Shown here piece after piece: positions 7,157-13,790 of a stretch of DNA of 24,082 nucleotides. The stretch lies in the IMG/VR virus record IMGVR_UViG_3300040806_001079, positions 1 to 24,082 of that record; one strand, given 5' to 3'. The stretch comes from a virus. Below the pieces are notes generated by a model. It worked only from the letters and a program-made list of their open reading frames with translations. It made no database searches and had not been told where the DNA came from. Numbering within the stretch: the first letter of the stretch is position 1; each line of letters opens with the position of its first letter. The translations under genes and the position numbers were made by a program.

Positions 7157-7736
7157 ATTTGAAATATACAACGGCACACAAGATTTAACACAATGGTATA
7201 AGGATGCCGAAGAAAAAGGTTACTATAATAATAGCAACAAAGAGATGCTAGTTGACTGGGTTGAAAAACATGAAGACGCAACACTGTTTTTGTTGTACTA
7301 CAATGAACATATTGTAGGCAATAGTGTTGTTCATAGTTTAAAAGAGCTGGGAATACTTGGTAAAAATGCATATCGCATTGGCGCAAGAACTTGTTTGATT
7401 AGAGACAGAATTGACGGTGGCAGAGTTTATGCTCCAGCTAATGGCCCAGTAAATCATCATACTGTGCAAATGTTACTTCCTATATGTATCGAACATGTAG
7501 GAAGAGACAAGCCTGTGTATATTAGTACACACGAAGGCGGAGTGGGAAGTCAAGACCGTGTACACAAAGTGTGGACATATTTTACAAACAAACTAGGCAT
7601 CACCGGTGACAGCATTGATTTAGAATACAAAGGTGCATTCCAAACTTTTAGACGGATTGATGTTGATAGGATGTATGATTTACTAAAAGAAGCAAGATGG
7701 CCCGAGGCAGAGCAAGCTATTCCACTGTTTAGTTAA
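7149..7736 (+). CDS. Unknown protein, possibly GNAT-like acyltransferase
   Basis: This 195-residue soluble protein is the last of the cassette. Residues 44-64 (ATLFLLYYNEHIVGNSVVHSL) look like the paired beta strands of a GNAT N-acetyltransferase fold. The Arg-rich segment YRIGARTCLIRDR (75-87) could be the following strand region. I do not see a clean acetyl-CoA loop (R/Q-x-x-G-x-G/A), so the assignment is weak. The C-terminus ends in WPEAEQAIPLFS. The ATG at 7149 overlaps the halogenase end by 8 nt (ATGTATAG), with AAGAAATGAGGAAG upstream as a good ribosome binding site. The 3' end overlaps the convergent radical SAM gene by 4 nt. Co-translation points to a role in the same process as the halogenase and ANL enzyme (inference). 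Confidence 0.55.
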   Translation: MYRFEIYNGTQDLTQWYKDAEEKGYYNNSNKEMLVDWVEKHEDATLFLLYYNEHIVGNSVVHSLKELGILGKNAYRIGARTCLIRDRIDGGRVYAPANGPVNHHTVQMLLPICIEHVGRDKPVYISTHEGGVGSQDRVHKVWTYFTNKLGITGDSIDLEYKGAFQTFRRIDVDRMYDLLKEARWPEAEQAIPLFS

Positions 7737-9106
7737 ACGTATTTCTTACAAAGTTCAAAAAAGTCTGACATCTCTGGAAAAACTTGTTCATGATCTACAT
7801 TACGTCTACGACCTTGCTCTTCAAAGAAGTTGTGAAAATCTCTACGTCCTTGAATAACTTTATCTAATGGATATTCAGTAGACTCCATGTAATCAACAAC
7901 ACGTCTAAACTTTTCATACTCAATAGTACTAAACGCATCTTTGCGATTATCATCTGTATTCTCTTTGATAAACTGCAAATGATCATGCATATAACTCATG
8001 TAGTTTTTAGGCAGGATATTAATATCGTACTGCAACGGTTCTTTCAAATGCGGTGTGTCAAATCCTAATCGTTGCCATCTGTGCGTTTCTACATCATTAT
8101 ATTTTTTGCGCCATTCAAGAATCTTTTCAAGCAATGTACGGAATGTAGTGACACTGAAGATGTTAAATGTAATCATAATAACCATCGGTGCTTCGCAGTT
8201 GCGCATAAAATAATCCAAGTTGCGTTCAAACACTTCAATGTCTAATCCATCACGAATATACTCAGCACGTTTTCCCCAAGTATCAATACTTGTAAACATT
8301 TTAAAACGTCTAATCTTGTTGTTTGTCAACAAGTCATTCACACGGTTTGTAAACTTTTCTAACTGTTTTGGTTTGCCGCCTAAGTTGCTGTTGCAGTTTA
8401 GTTCTAAATCTGGTTTAGGGTCTGCATCCAGCATATCAAATAGTTTATATGTGCTCTGCTGTATTGTAGGCTCGCCGCCTGTAATGCGTAAAATATGTAA
8501 GTCTTTACTTAACTCTGGCCACCACTTCCAAAATGCATCTAAATACGGATTGTTTTGTTCTTCGAATATTTCAAACCAGTCAATATCACATCTGTGATTC
8601 TTTACGTTTGTGTAAGGCCCGTGTTGCTTGATCTCTTGATGATATCTGCTGCTGGCTTTTGGATGACAATATCCACAGCGGAAGTTACATTCATTACCAA
8701 ACGAGACTTCCAAATATTCTGGATTAACATCAAACTCTGCGCCACCTTCTTTGACAGCTTTCAAGCGTTCTTTAAAGAAGATAGTTTGGTTGCGTTGTTT
8801 TCTATCGCTAACATAATCTTTGCCCATTGCTTCAATCTTCCAGCAATAGTTGCATCCACTAGGTTGCTCACCTTTCATCATAGCAGCACGTTCTGCTTTT
8901 TTCTGTACTGTATTATGAATAGCACTCGGATTAGTTAGAAGTGGCGCTGCATCAATCTTGTGCGGGGCAGGATGATAACAACTGTGTGTCTCTCCTGTTT
9001 GGAAATAAATGTTTGCGTGATACCATTTAGCAAAACAAAACGTAGGAGATATTTCCTGCGTGATTTTATCAATCCGCTTGATTTCTTCGCTTTCGCTGCG
9101 TTCCAT
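7733..9106 (-). CDS. Radical SAM protein with N-terminal cysteine cluster
   Basis: Radical SAM enzymes bind a [4Fe-4S] cluster and cleave S-adenosylmethionine to start radical chemistry. The CxxxCxxC site is C140, C144 and C147, in FGNECNFRCGYCHP. ITGGEP (208-213) is the SAM-binding GGEP motif, and the following strands fit a partial TIM barrel. Four more cysteines lie before the core: C24, C43, C85 and C88 (SGCNYCW). They resemble an auxiliary-cluster (twitch/SPASM-like) pattern, but N-terminal to the core rather than after it. The total length of 457 suits the family. The start overlaps the previous gene's stop by one base (TAATG), with GAGAG upstream. It is the last gene of the glycosyltransferase block. 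It may modify a sugar or a peptide linked to that block; the substrate is unknown. No obvious precursor peptide gene is visible beside it. Confidence 0.85.
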   Translation of the reverse strand: MERSESEEIKRIDKITQEISPTFCFAKWYHANIYFQTGETHSCYHPAPHKIDAAPLLTNPSAIHNTVQKKAERAAMMKGEQPSGCNYCWKIEAMGKDYVSDRKQRNQTIFFKERLKAVKEGGAEFDVNPEYLEVSFGNECNFRCGYCHPKASSRYHQEIKQHGPYTNVKNHRCDIDWFEIFEEQNNPYLDAFWKWWPELSKDLHILRITGGEPTIQQSTYKLFDMLDADPKPDLELNCNSNLGGKPKQLEKFTNRVNDLLTNNKIRRFKMFTSIDTWGKRAEYIRDGLDIEVFERNLDYFMRNCEAPMVIMITFNIFSVTTFRTLLEKILEWRKKYNDVETHRWQRLGFDTPHLKEPLQYDINILPKNYMSYMHDHLQFIKENTDDNRKDAFSTIEYEKFRRVVDYMESTEYPLDKVIQGRRDFHNFFEEQGRRRNVDHEQVFPEMSDFFELCKKYV

Positions 9107-10029
9107 TATTGCTCTCTATCTAAGAATTGTTTGCTGTTATCTCGTGCTGGATTTTGATATACTGTTTTAAAGAATAGACTTTGATTTCCATCAAGTGGTT
9201 CAGAAGCAATGGGCAACTCAAGTTCATCTATTAGCGAATATCCAAGTTCAACAGTACTGGCTTCCATTTGATCTTCATCCATGTCTTTAGTATCCCAATA
9301 CTCATTAAGCCACTCAAAATCACGTACATTTACAAAGTCCCAATCTGTACACATTGTTTTGTACAAGCCTTCTCGTGCGCCGTATATTGCCCAACGTCCG
9401 TTTTCTACATCTGCGCCTACCATCAGCCAGATATACAACCGATGCAAGTTCTTCCAGTGATTTTTATGGAAGTCTTCTACACTAACACGCATACCTTGGT
9501 CAAGTGCCATTTTAACACCTTCTCTAAATCCAGCACGCCATGCTTGATGAGGTGTAGCATTATTCATAATAGTACTATATGTACCATTCATCTGAATATA
9601 TTGTGTATCCCAACAAAAATCTACTTGTGCATGTGGGTTATTATCAGGCGCATTTTCGTGTGTACGCATGTTCAATACATGCTGTTTAGGCCAACACTTG
9701 ATGCCACCATTTCCGTATGTGAGGTTATTGATAGTATTAAGTGCAGTCCAACTAATGACTTTATTAGTCAAGTCAGTGTTTTCATCAAAGTCCATTGTTT
9801 GAGACAAAAACTTTTCATCAATAATATTATCGCCGTCTATTGTAATAAACCTATCAGTAGTTGATTTGTTAGCGGCTGCTTTGTGTGCGCTGTCACTGCC
9901 TTTGACACCGTGTACACGTTCAGCCCATGGAACTTTCTTACACAAATCTGCATAGTTTTGTTCTGCATTTGGCTCATCGTAGCTTAGATATATAATGTCA
10001 CAATCTATAACTCTAAAAGTATTAGCCAT
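9106..10029 (-). CDS. Glycosyltransferase-like protein (GT-A type, DGD motif)
   Basis: The product is 307 residues. IIYLSYDEPNAEQNY opens the fold, RVHGVKG follows at 38-44, and FITIDGDNII (61-70) has the DxD-type DGD at 65-67 expected to hold a divalent metal and a nucleotide sugar. YGNGGIKCWPK lies downstream. Residues 10-150 match repeat 4 of the 547-aa protein at 1196-2839 closely, so the two are paralogues. C-terminal acidic helices (about 240-270) are extra. The ATG at 10029 follows GAGGAAATAA, a strong ribosome binding site, and overlaps the preceding gene's stop by 8 nt. It probably transfers a sugar in the cytoplasm; donor and acceptor are unknown. An alternative is a nucleotide-sugar-binding protein without transferase activity. 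Confidence 0.65.
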   Translation of the reverse strand: MANTFRVIDCDIIYLSYDEPNAEQNYADLCKKVPWAERVHGVKGSDSAHKAAANKSTTDRFITIDGDNIIDEKFLSQTMDFDENTDLTNKVISWTALNTINNLTYGNGGIKCWPKQHVLNMRTHENAPDNNPHAQVDFCWDTQYIQMNGTYSTIMNNATPHQAWRAGFREGVKMALDQGMRVSVEDFHKNHWKNLHRLYIWLMVGADVENGRWAIYGAREGLYKTMCTDWDFVNVRDFEWLNEYWDTKDMDEDQMEASTVELGYSLIDELELPIASEPLDGNQSLFFKTVYQNPARDNSKQFLDREQ

Positions 10030-10564
10030 TTATTTCCTCATAATGATATGTATCAAACCTACGCATAGTATATACGGAAACTTCCTCATTGTCAAACTCA
10101 AAATCATTTTCAAATGCAACTTCATCTGAATCAACAAATCTTATCAATCTGTATAGTACATTAGGATCATCTTTTTTGGTTATACTAAAATAATAGTTTG
10201 AAAGATTTATGTTAACGTTTTTGTCTTTGAGATCTAATAAAAAATCAGAGTCTGCAGATATTCTCCAAACATTTTTTGTATTATCTTTTGAAAGGATTAT
10301 CTGCGGGTTGTCTGGAATAGTTGCAGGGATTTGATATAAAAAACTCCACATTAGTTTATCTTCATCAACCTGTGTTTGATTTTTAATATGATAAGTTTTA
10401 TCAATAAAATCATATTCAACTTTATAGTCTAATAAACTCCAATGTCCTTCAATAAACTTTTTAACGTCTTCAAAATCGCATTCAATAAACTTGAATCTAT
10501 CATCAGATTCTTTTGATATCTTATAGATGTTTCCGTCATCATCAAAACATACAAATCTTTTCAT
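10022..10564 (-). CDS. Hypothetical protein between glycosyltransferase genes
   Basis: This is a 180-residue acidic soluble protein starting MKRFVCFDDDGNIYKIS. It has alternating hydrophobic strands and many Asp, Glu and Phe residues, and ends near YTMRRFDTYHYEEING. There is no signal peptide, membrane helix or motif I recognise. FDDDGNIYKI resembles the opening strand of a beta-propeller-like or adhesin-like repeat, but one occurrence is not enough to name a fold. It starts 2 nt after the end of the upstream glycosyltransferase gene (one base between TAA and ATG) with GGAA as ribosome binding site, and overlaps the next gene by 8 nt. Placement within the block suggests a role as partner or specificity factor for the transferases (inference). 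Confidence 0.6.
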   Translation of the reverse strand: MKRFVCFDDDGNIYKISKESDDRFKFIECDFEDVKKFIEGHWSLLDYKVEYDFIDKTYHIKNQTQVDEDKLMWSFLYQIPATIPDNPQIILSKDNTKNVWRISADSDFLLDLKDKNVNINLSNYYFSITKKDDPNVLYRLIRFVDSDEVAFENDFEFDNEEVSVYTMRRFDTYHYEEING

Positions 10565-10565
10565 A

Positions 10566-11408
10566 TTATATTCCCAAACACTTTTCGTATTTTTTCATTA
10601 GATTAATATTTAAGAAATCTTTTTCAGTGTAATGAAAAATACCCGACTGTTGATGATTTCCTATTTTTAGCCTCATGTCGCTATCAAAATAAACTCCAAC
10701 TCTATCTTGCCAACGATATGCAAAGTTAACATCCCAACCTTGTATCTTTGGTTTCATATGTGTAAACGTAGGATTTTTAACTTTGCTATTTGTAATCAAA
10801 TGTTCAATGTCCATTGTTTTACAAGCAACTGCTGCACTAACATCCATGCTTGGCCGCAATGCAAACTTTTTGCCGTTGCCTGCGGATTTATAAAACTGTT
10901 GCCAGTTATTTGTTATCATTTCAAGCCAAGTATAAAACTCGTGTGCTAAATCTGATTTCTTAAACCAATGGAACCCACTATACAAGTTTGGAAGATTGTG
11001 TGTTTTAAATGCCTTGCGGTAATAGTTATCATCTACTAGTTCTCCGCGATATGTATAAACATTACTAGTATAAAACAGATCGTAGTTTCTTAAAAAATCA
11101 AACCAACTGCTAATATCTTCAAGTATTAACATATCTGTGTCTATTACCACAGTTTCATTATAAGGAATAGCATGATATATTTTCCAACGATTACTGATTT
11201 TCCAATCTTCGTCTTTGGCGTGATCTCCCCACGGTATTTCTACAATATGATCAAACAAATGTTTGTATTTTGTAGGCACACTTTCATTGGTAATAAGACA
11301 AATACTAACATCTTTGTTTGTAGCATGAATACTCATTGCTGCTAAACATGCTTGTCTAACATAATCAAAATCACTATTTTGTGCCAACATTGTAAAGTTA
11401 TTGGTCAA
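10566..11408 (-). CDS. Glycosyltransferase, GT8-like, DTD motif
   Basis: Residues 1-60 form alternating strands and helices, as in a nucleotide-binding half. RWKIYHAIPYNETVVIDTDM (74-93) holds the DxD motif D90-T91-D92 in the typical GT8-like context of helix, turn, hydrophobic strand and DTD. Downstream NLYSGFHWFKKSD has the N-x-x-SGF pattern often near the acceptor site. The family fits cytoplasmic sugar transfer from a nucleotide sugar. I accept the TTG at 11408: GGAGAG lies before it, and from there the N-terminus aligns with the neighbouring paralogue (DYVRQACLAA against DYVKQAIFLA). The ATG six codons later has no ribosome binding site. It overlaps the upstream gene by 11 nt. The exact family (GT8 or a neighbour) is uncertain. 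Confidence 0.75.
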   Translation of the reverse strand: MTNNFTMLAQNSDFDYVRQACLAAMSIHATNKDVSICLITNESVPTKYKHLFDHIVEIPWGDHAKDEDWKISNRWKIYHAIPYNETVVIDTDMLILEDISSWFDFLRNYDLFYTSNVYTYRGELVDDNYYRKAFKTHNLPNLYSGFHWFKKSDLAHEFYTWLEMITNNWQQFYKSAGNGKKFALRPSMDVSAAVACKTMDIEHLITNSKVKNPTFTHMKPKIQGWDVNFAYRWQDRVGVYFDSDMRLKIGNHQQSGIFHYTEKDFLNINLMKKYEKCLGI

Positions 11409-12237
11409 TAATTCTCTCCAAACTAAACTTGTTCATCACATGACAGTTACTGCCTTTGAGATTTACACCAGTATATTCTCCAAGTCTTTTATTTTTTTGT
11501 ACTAATATTTTTATTTCATCGTCTTTGATATCAACAGCTACATCTTTATCTGTTGCATAAAACTTGGTACCTGGCAAACTTCCAACAAAGTTTCCTTTTT
11601 GATATCCATTCATAATATGTACTGCAATACTAAAAGCAAAATCGTTTCTATATACACTTGTTTTAAACTGATACATATTACGATAATGTATATAGTTTTC
11701 TTCAATATGTTTGATTAAGTTAAAGAATATTTTATTTTCTTCTGTTTTTCTAAAAAAGAAAACAGTAGCCCAATAAAAATCAATACTAGTATCACTTACT
11801 TTTTCAAACTCGGGTACTATTGTATGCATACCAATATGTGTAGCATCTTTGTATAGCAAAAGATCTTTTTGCTGTACAAAGCAATTGTTTAATAAATCAT
11901 TGCTAATAATATAATCAGTATCCATTACAATAGTAGAATCATAAGGAGTTAAATCATATGCTGATGCTCTATTTTTATTATTAAACTTTAATGTTTTATC
12001 ACTAAAGTCACCATCGGCATATCGCTTGTTAGTACTATTTCTGTTCATATCATTGGAATGAATGACATAATCAAATACATCAACATCATTTGGATACATA
12101 GATTGAATATCTGTATCTGTAACAATCGAAGTGGGCAAGTCCATATACTTGCTTATGCGTTTAGCAAGGAAAATAGCTTGCTTTACATAATCAATCGATT
12201 TATTATTACTTGCAAATAACAGTACACCTTTTGTCAT
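11398..12237 (-). CDS. Glycosyltransferase-like protein, GT-A fold with DTD motif
   Basis: This 279-residue protein is paralogous to its downstream neighbour: similar length, the same N-terminal pattern (DYVKQAIFLAKRI), and STIVMDTDYI (101-110) with the DxD site at D106-T107-D108. RASAYDLTPYDS before the strand corresponds to the neighbour's RWKIYHAIPYNE. The middle part (WATVFFFRK) corresponds to the neighbour's LYSGFHWFKK but lacks its SGF, so acceptor specificity should differ. The ATG overlaps the upstream gene's TGA as ATGA, pointing to coupled translation. Likely role: a second sugar-transfer step in the same glycan or modification pathway. Loss of activity cannot be excluded from sequence alone. 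Confidence 0.7.
   Translation of the reverse strand: MTKGVLLFASNNKSIDYVKQAIFLAKRISKYMDLPTSIVTDTDIQSMYPNDVDVFDYVIHSNDMNRNSTNKRYADGDFSDKTLKFNNKNRASAYDLTPYDSTIVMDTDYIISNDLLNNCFVQQKDLLLYKDATHIGMHTIVPEFEKVSDTSIDFYWATVFFFRKTEENKIFFNLIKHIEENYIHYRNMYQFKTSVYRNDFAFSIAVHIMNGYQKGNFVGSLPGTKFYATDKDVAVDIKDDEIKILVQKNKRLGEYTGVNLKGSNCHVMNKFSLERIIDQ
11414..11419 (-). promoter_or_regulatory. Ribosome binding site supporting a TTG start at 11408
   Basis: GGAGAG on the minus strand ends 5 nt before TTG 11408-11406. The ATG at 11390 has only CAATAACTTTACA upstream, so the TTG start is preferred. Confidence 0.6.
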
Positions 12238-12581
12238 AGATCCATAATACTTTCAACTGTTCTATTTGTTTTTAACTTGTTGTATTCTGTTAAGTATTTG
12301 TTTGTTGATTGCCAATACACATTTACAAGTTCATTAGCAAAATCTTGTAATGCTTCTATTTCAATGGGTATACTACTATCATCAACTAAAATTGTTTCAG
12401 TCTGATGTAGTGCTAATAAACTTTGACAAAAACTTATAAGATCTTTAGTTACCGAAAACTGGCCGCCATTAAAATAATAAACAAGATTCTCGTGGTACTG
12501 TTCTTTTAGCAATCTTTTTTGATTATTTAATGTAATCATATAGTTGCTAAAATCTAATGCTTTTTCTAAGCGTTCGTCCAT
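12234..12581 (-). CDS. Small conserved-looking phage protein, first gene of the glycosyltransferase block
   Basis: The product is 115 residues, soluble and mostly helical with a central strand region. MDERLEKALDFSNYMITLNN and KRLLKEQYHENLVYYFNGGQ are recognisable in style from T4-like marine phages, where similar small proteins occur without a known function; I cannot name a family. The C-terminal half has a leucine-rich helix (about 60-100) that could mediate dimer formation. The start has an ideal AGGAG, 6 nt before the ATG, and the end overlaps the next gene as ATGA. It lies directly behind a strong sigma70-type promoter. It may be a regulator or scaffold made first, but that is speculation. 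Confidence 0.6.
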   Translation of the reverse strand: MDERLEKALDFSNYMITLNNQKRLLKEQYHENLVYYFNGGQFSVTKDLISFCQSLLALHQTETILVDDSSIPIEIEALQDFANELVNVYWQSTNKYLTEYNKLKTNRTVESIMDL

Positions 12582-12604
12582 AAATATCTCCTACTTGTAA
12601 TAGT

Positions 12605-12633
12605 AGTATATATCCATTAGACTAGTTTGTCAA
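12605..12633 (-). promoter_or_regulatory. Sigma70-type promoter for the 12581-to-7733 block
   Basis: Minus strand: TTGACA (12633-12628, exact consensus), a 17-nt spacer, TATACT (12610-12605, five of six). It occupies the gap between the end of the 369-aa structural gene and the next ATG. The predicted start near 12598 gives a short leader with AGGAG. This is the best promoter in the window. Confidence 0.8.
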
Positions 12634-12634
12634 G

Positions 12635-13744
12635 TTAAAAATCGGAATCTTTTGTTCCAGTTGGTGTAGGCAATGCAATAGCATTGTACGTAGTACTATC
12701 CCAGACAAAATCACTGCTTGGAGTATAAGTGTATACTGTGCTGTTGATTGTTGCTGTAACACTTTCGTCTACTAACTGGCCAGCTGGGCCGCCTGGTTCT
12801 GCTTGGCCGCCTGTTCCTGTATCGCCGTCGTCTAGTTCTATTTTAAACTTTAGCTGTGTTGCAGTATTAAATGATGTATTAGTACTTGCATAAATTCTAA
12901 AAAAGTTATCGTCATAAATCTGTGCTACAGGTACATCTCCCGGATTACCGCCTGCTCTGCCGCCACCTTGTTTTTCAAAAATCTTTGTAGTTGGGGCGCC
13001 AGTTGCAATAGTTGCATTACTAAATCCAGTTCCTGTACCTGTTACAGAATCACAACGCCAGGTATTTTGATTTACTCTACCAAATCGTATCTGTCCAGCA
13101 TCGTTTAATACTTGAGCCCAATCCCAATCTTTTGTGTATTGGGTTGCTGTTGTGCCGCCAGTAGCATTTGCTGCAAAACGTATTTCGCCGCCTGCTGCTA
13201 AAAAATACAAAAAGTTTTGATGAGATCCAAAGTTAACTGTAACTTCGTGCGAGATGACTTTTTGTGCATCGGCCGATCCACCAAAACTTGTAATACGAGA
13301 ACTAGATGTACTTGCTCCTCCTGATGTTTCTAAAGGATTCGGACCATCGAAACTACTAGTTGGAAAATCTGTTGCTGTATGATTAAATGCTAAAATAGTA
13401 TTTGCAGTAGTAGTTAAGTCAGTAATATGCTGTTCAGCAATTTGATCAACACCTTGTTCAAAATCAGTAGGATCAATGTCCGTTGCTAGTGCGCCAGTTT
13501 GATGGACATGTGCAGCTTGTATATCTAACCACAAATCAAAATATTGTTGTTCGGTTACTGTGTCACTTACTCCTGGAGTATTGCCGCCAACAACTATACT
13601 ACTACTAAAGTTTCTACCATAACCGCTTGTACTTGTTAACGGTGTTGTCAAAGATCCGTAGTCTGTCCAGACAGATTGATCGCCTACACGACCAGCAATC
13701 GATTCTCTAATATTATTATAGTTAATGGCTGTTATCTGTGGCAT
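12635..13744 (-). CDS. Virion structural protein (paralogue of the 305-aa neighbour)
   Basis: This 369-residue protein is rich in Gly, Thr, Ser and Ala, with no signal peptide. The N-terminal part (1-120) is helical with AAHVHQTG. The remainder is beta-rich and carries AAGGEIRF (183-190), WAQVLNDAGQIRFGR (209-223) and DDGDTGTGG in the C-terminal third. These three marks recur in the same order in the gene just upstream (13791-14708), so the two arose by duplication. The pair resembles virion proteins of T4-like marine phages; the position in the particle is unknown. AAAAGGAATATAG gives a ribosome binding site before ATG 13744. No convincing late promoter is visible. It may be read through from upstream, or use the weak TTGACA element at 13785-13790. 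Confidence 0.6.
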   Translation of the reverse strand: MPQITAINYNNIRESIAGRVGDQSVWTDYGSLTTPLTSTSGYGRNFSSSIVVGGNTPGVSDTVTEQQYFDLWLDIQAAHVHQTGALATDIDPTDFEQGVDQIAEQHITDLTTTANTILAFNHTATDFPTSSFDGPNPLETSGGASTSSSRITSFGGSADAQKVISHEVTVNFGSHQNFLYFLAAGGEIRFAANATGGTTATQYTKDWDWAQVLNDAGQIRFGRVNQNTWRCDSVTGTGTGFSNATIATGAPTTKIFEKQGGGRAGGNPGDVPVAQIYDDNFFRIYASTNTSFNTATQLKFKIELDDGDTGTGGQAEPGGPAGQLVDESVTATINSTVYTYTPSSDFVWDSTTYNAIALPTPTGTKDSDF

Positions 13745-13761
13745 CTATATTCCTTTTTTAT

Positions 13762-13781
13762 AATGTAACACACTTTACATT
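13762..13781. repeat. Short inverted repeat in the leader of the 369-aa gene
   Basis: AATGTAA (13762-13768) and TTACATT (13775-13781) are perfect inverted copies around a 6-nt loop. The element lies between the stop at 13791 and the ATG at 13744. No run of T follows on either strand, so an intrinsic terminator is unlikely. An operator, a processing hairpin or chance are all possible. Confidence 0.35.
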
Positions 13782-13790
13782 GTATGTCAA

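Noticed and set aside
7727-7738. GTTTAGTTAAAC as a bidirectional terminator
   Set aside because: Only five AT-rich base pairs with a 2-nt loop and no T run on either side.
8220-8938. Two overlapping plus-strand open frames of 125 and 127 aa
   Set aside because: They are antisense to the core of the radical SAM gene, whose motifs are unmistakable.
9268-9864. 198-aa plus-strand open frame
   Set aside because: It is antisense to the DGD glycosyltransferase gene, Cys- and Ile-rich without domain pattern, and lacks a ribosome binding site.
11388-11390. ATG start for the GT8-like gene
   Set aside because: No ribosome binding site is present. The TTG six codons earlier has GGAGAG and gives an N-terminus that aligns with the paralogue.
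12588-12603. CTACT/AGTAG hairpin hiding the ribosome binding site of the 115-aa gene
   Set aside because: The stem is only five pairs and covers at most the edge of AGGAG, too weak to call a regulator.
13755-13762. TATAAAAA as a late promoter of the 369-aa gene
   Set aside because: Transcription from it would start about 5 nt before the ATG, downstream of the AAAGGA ribosome binding site.
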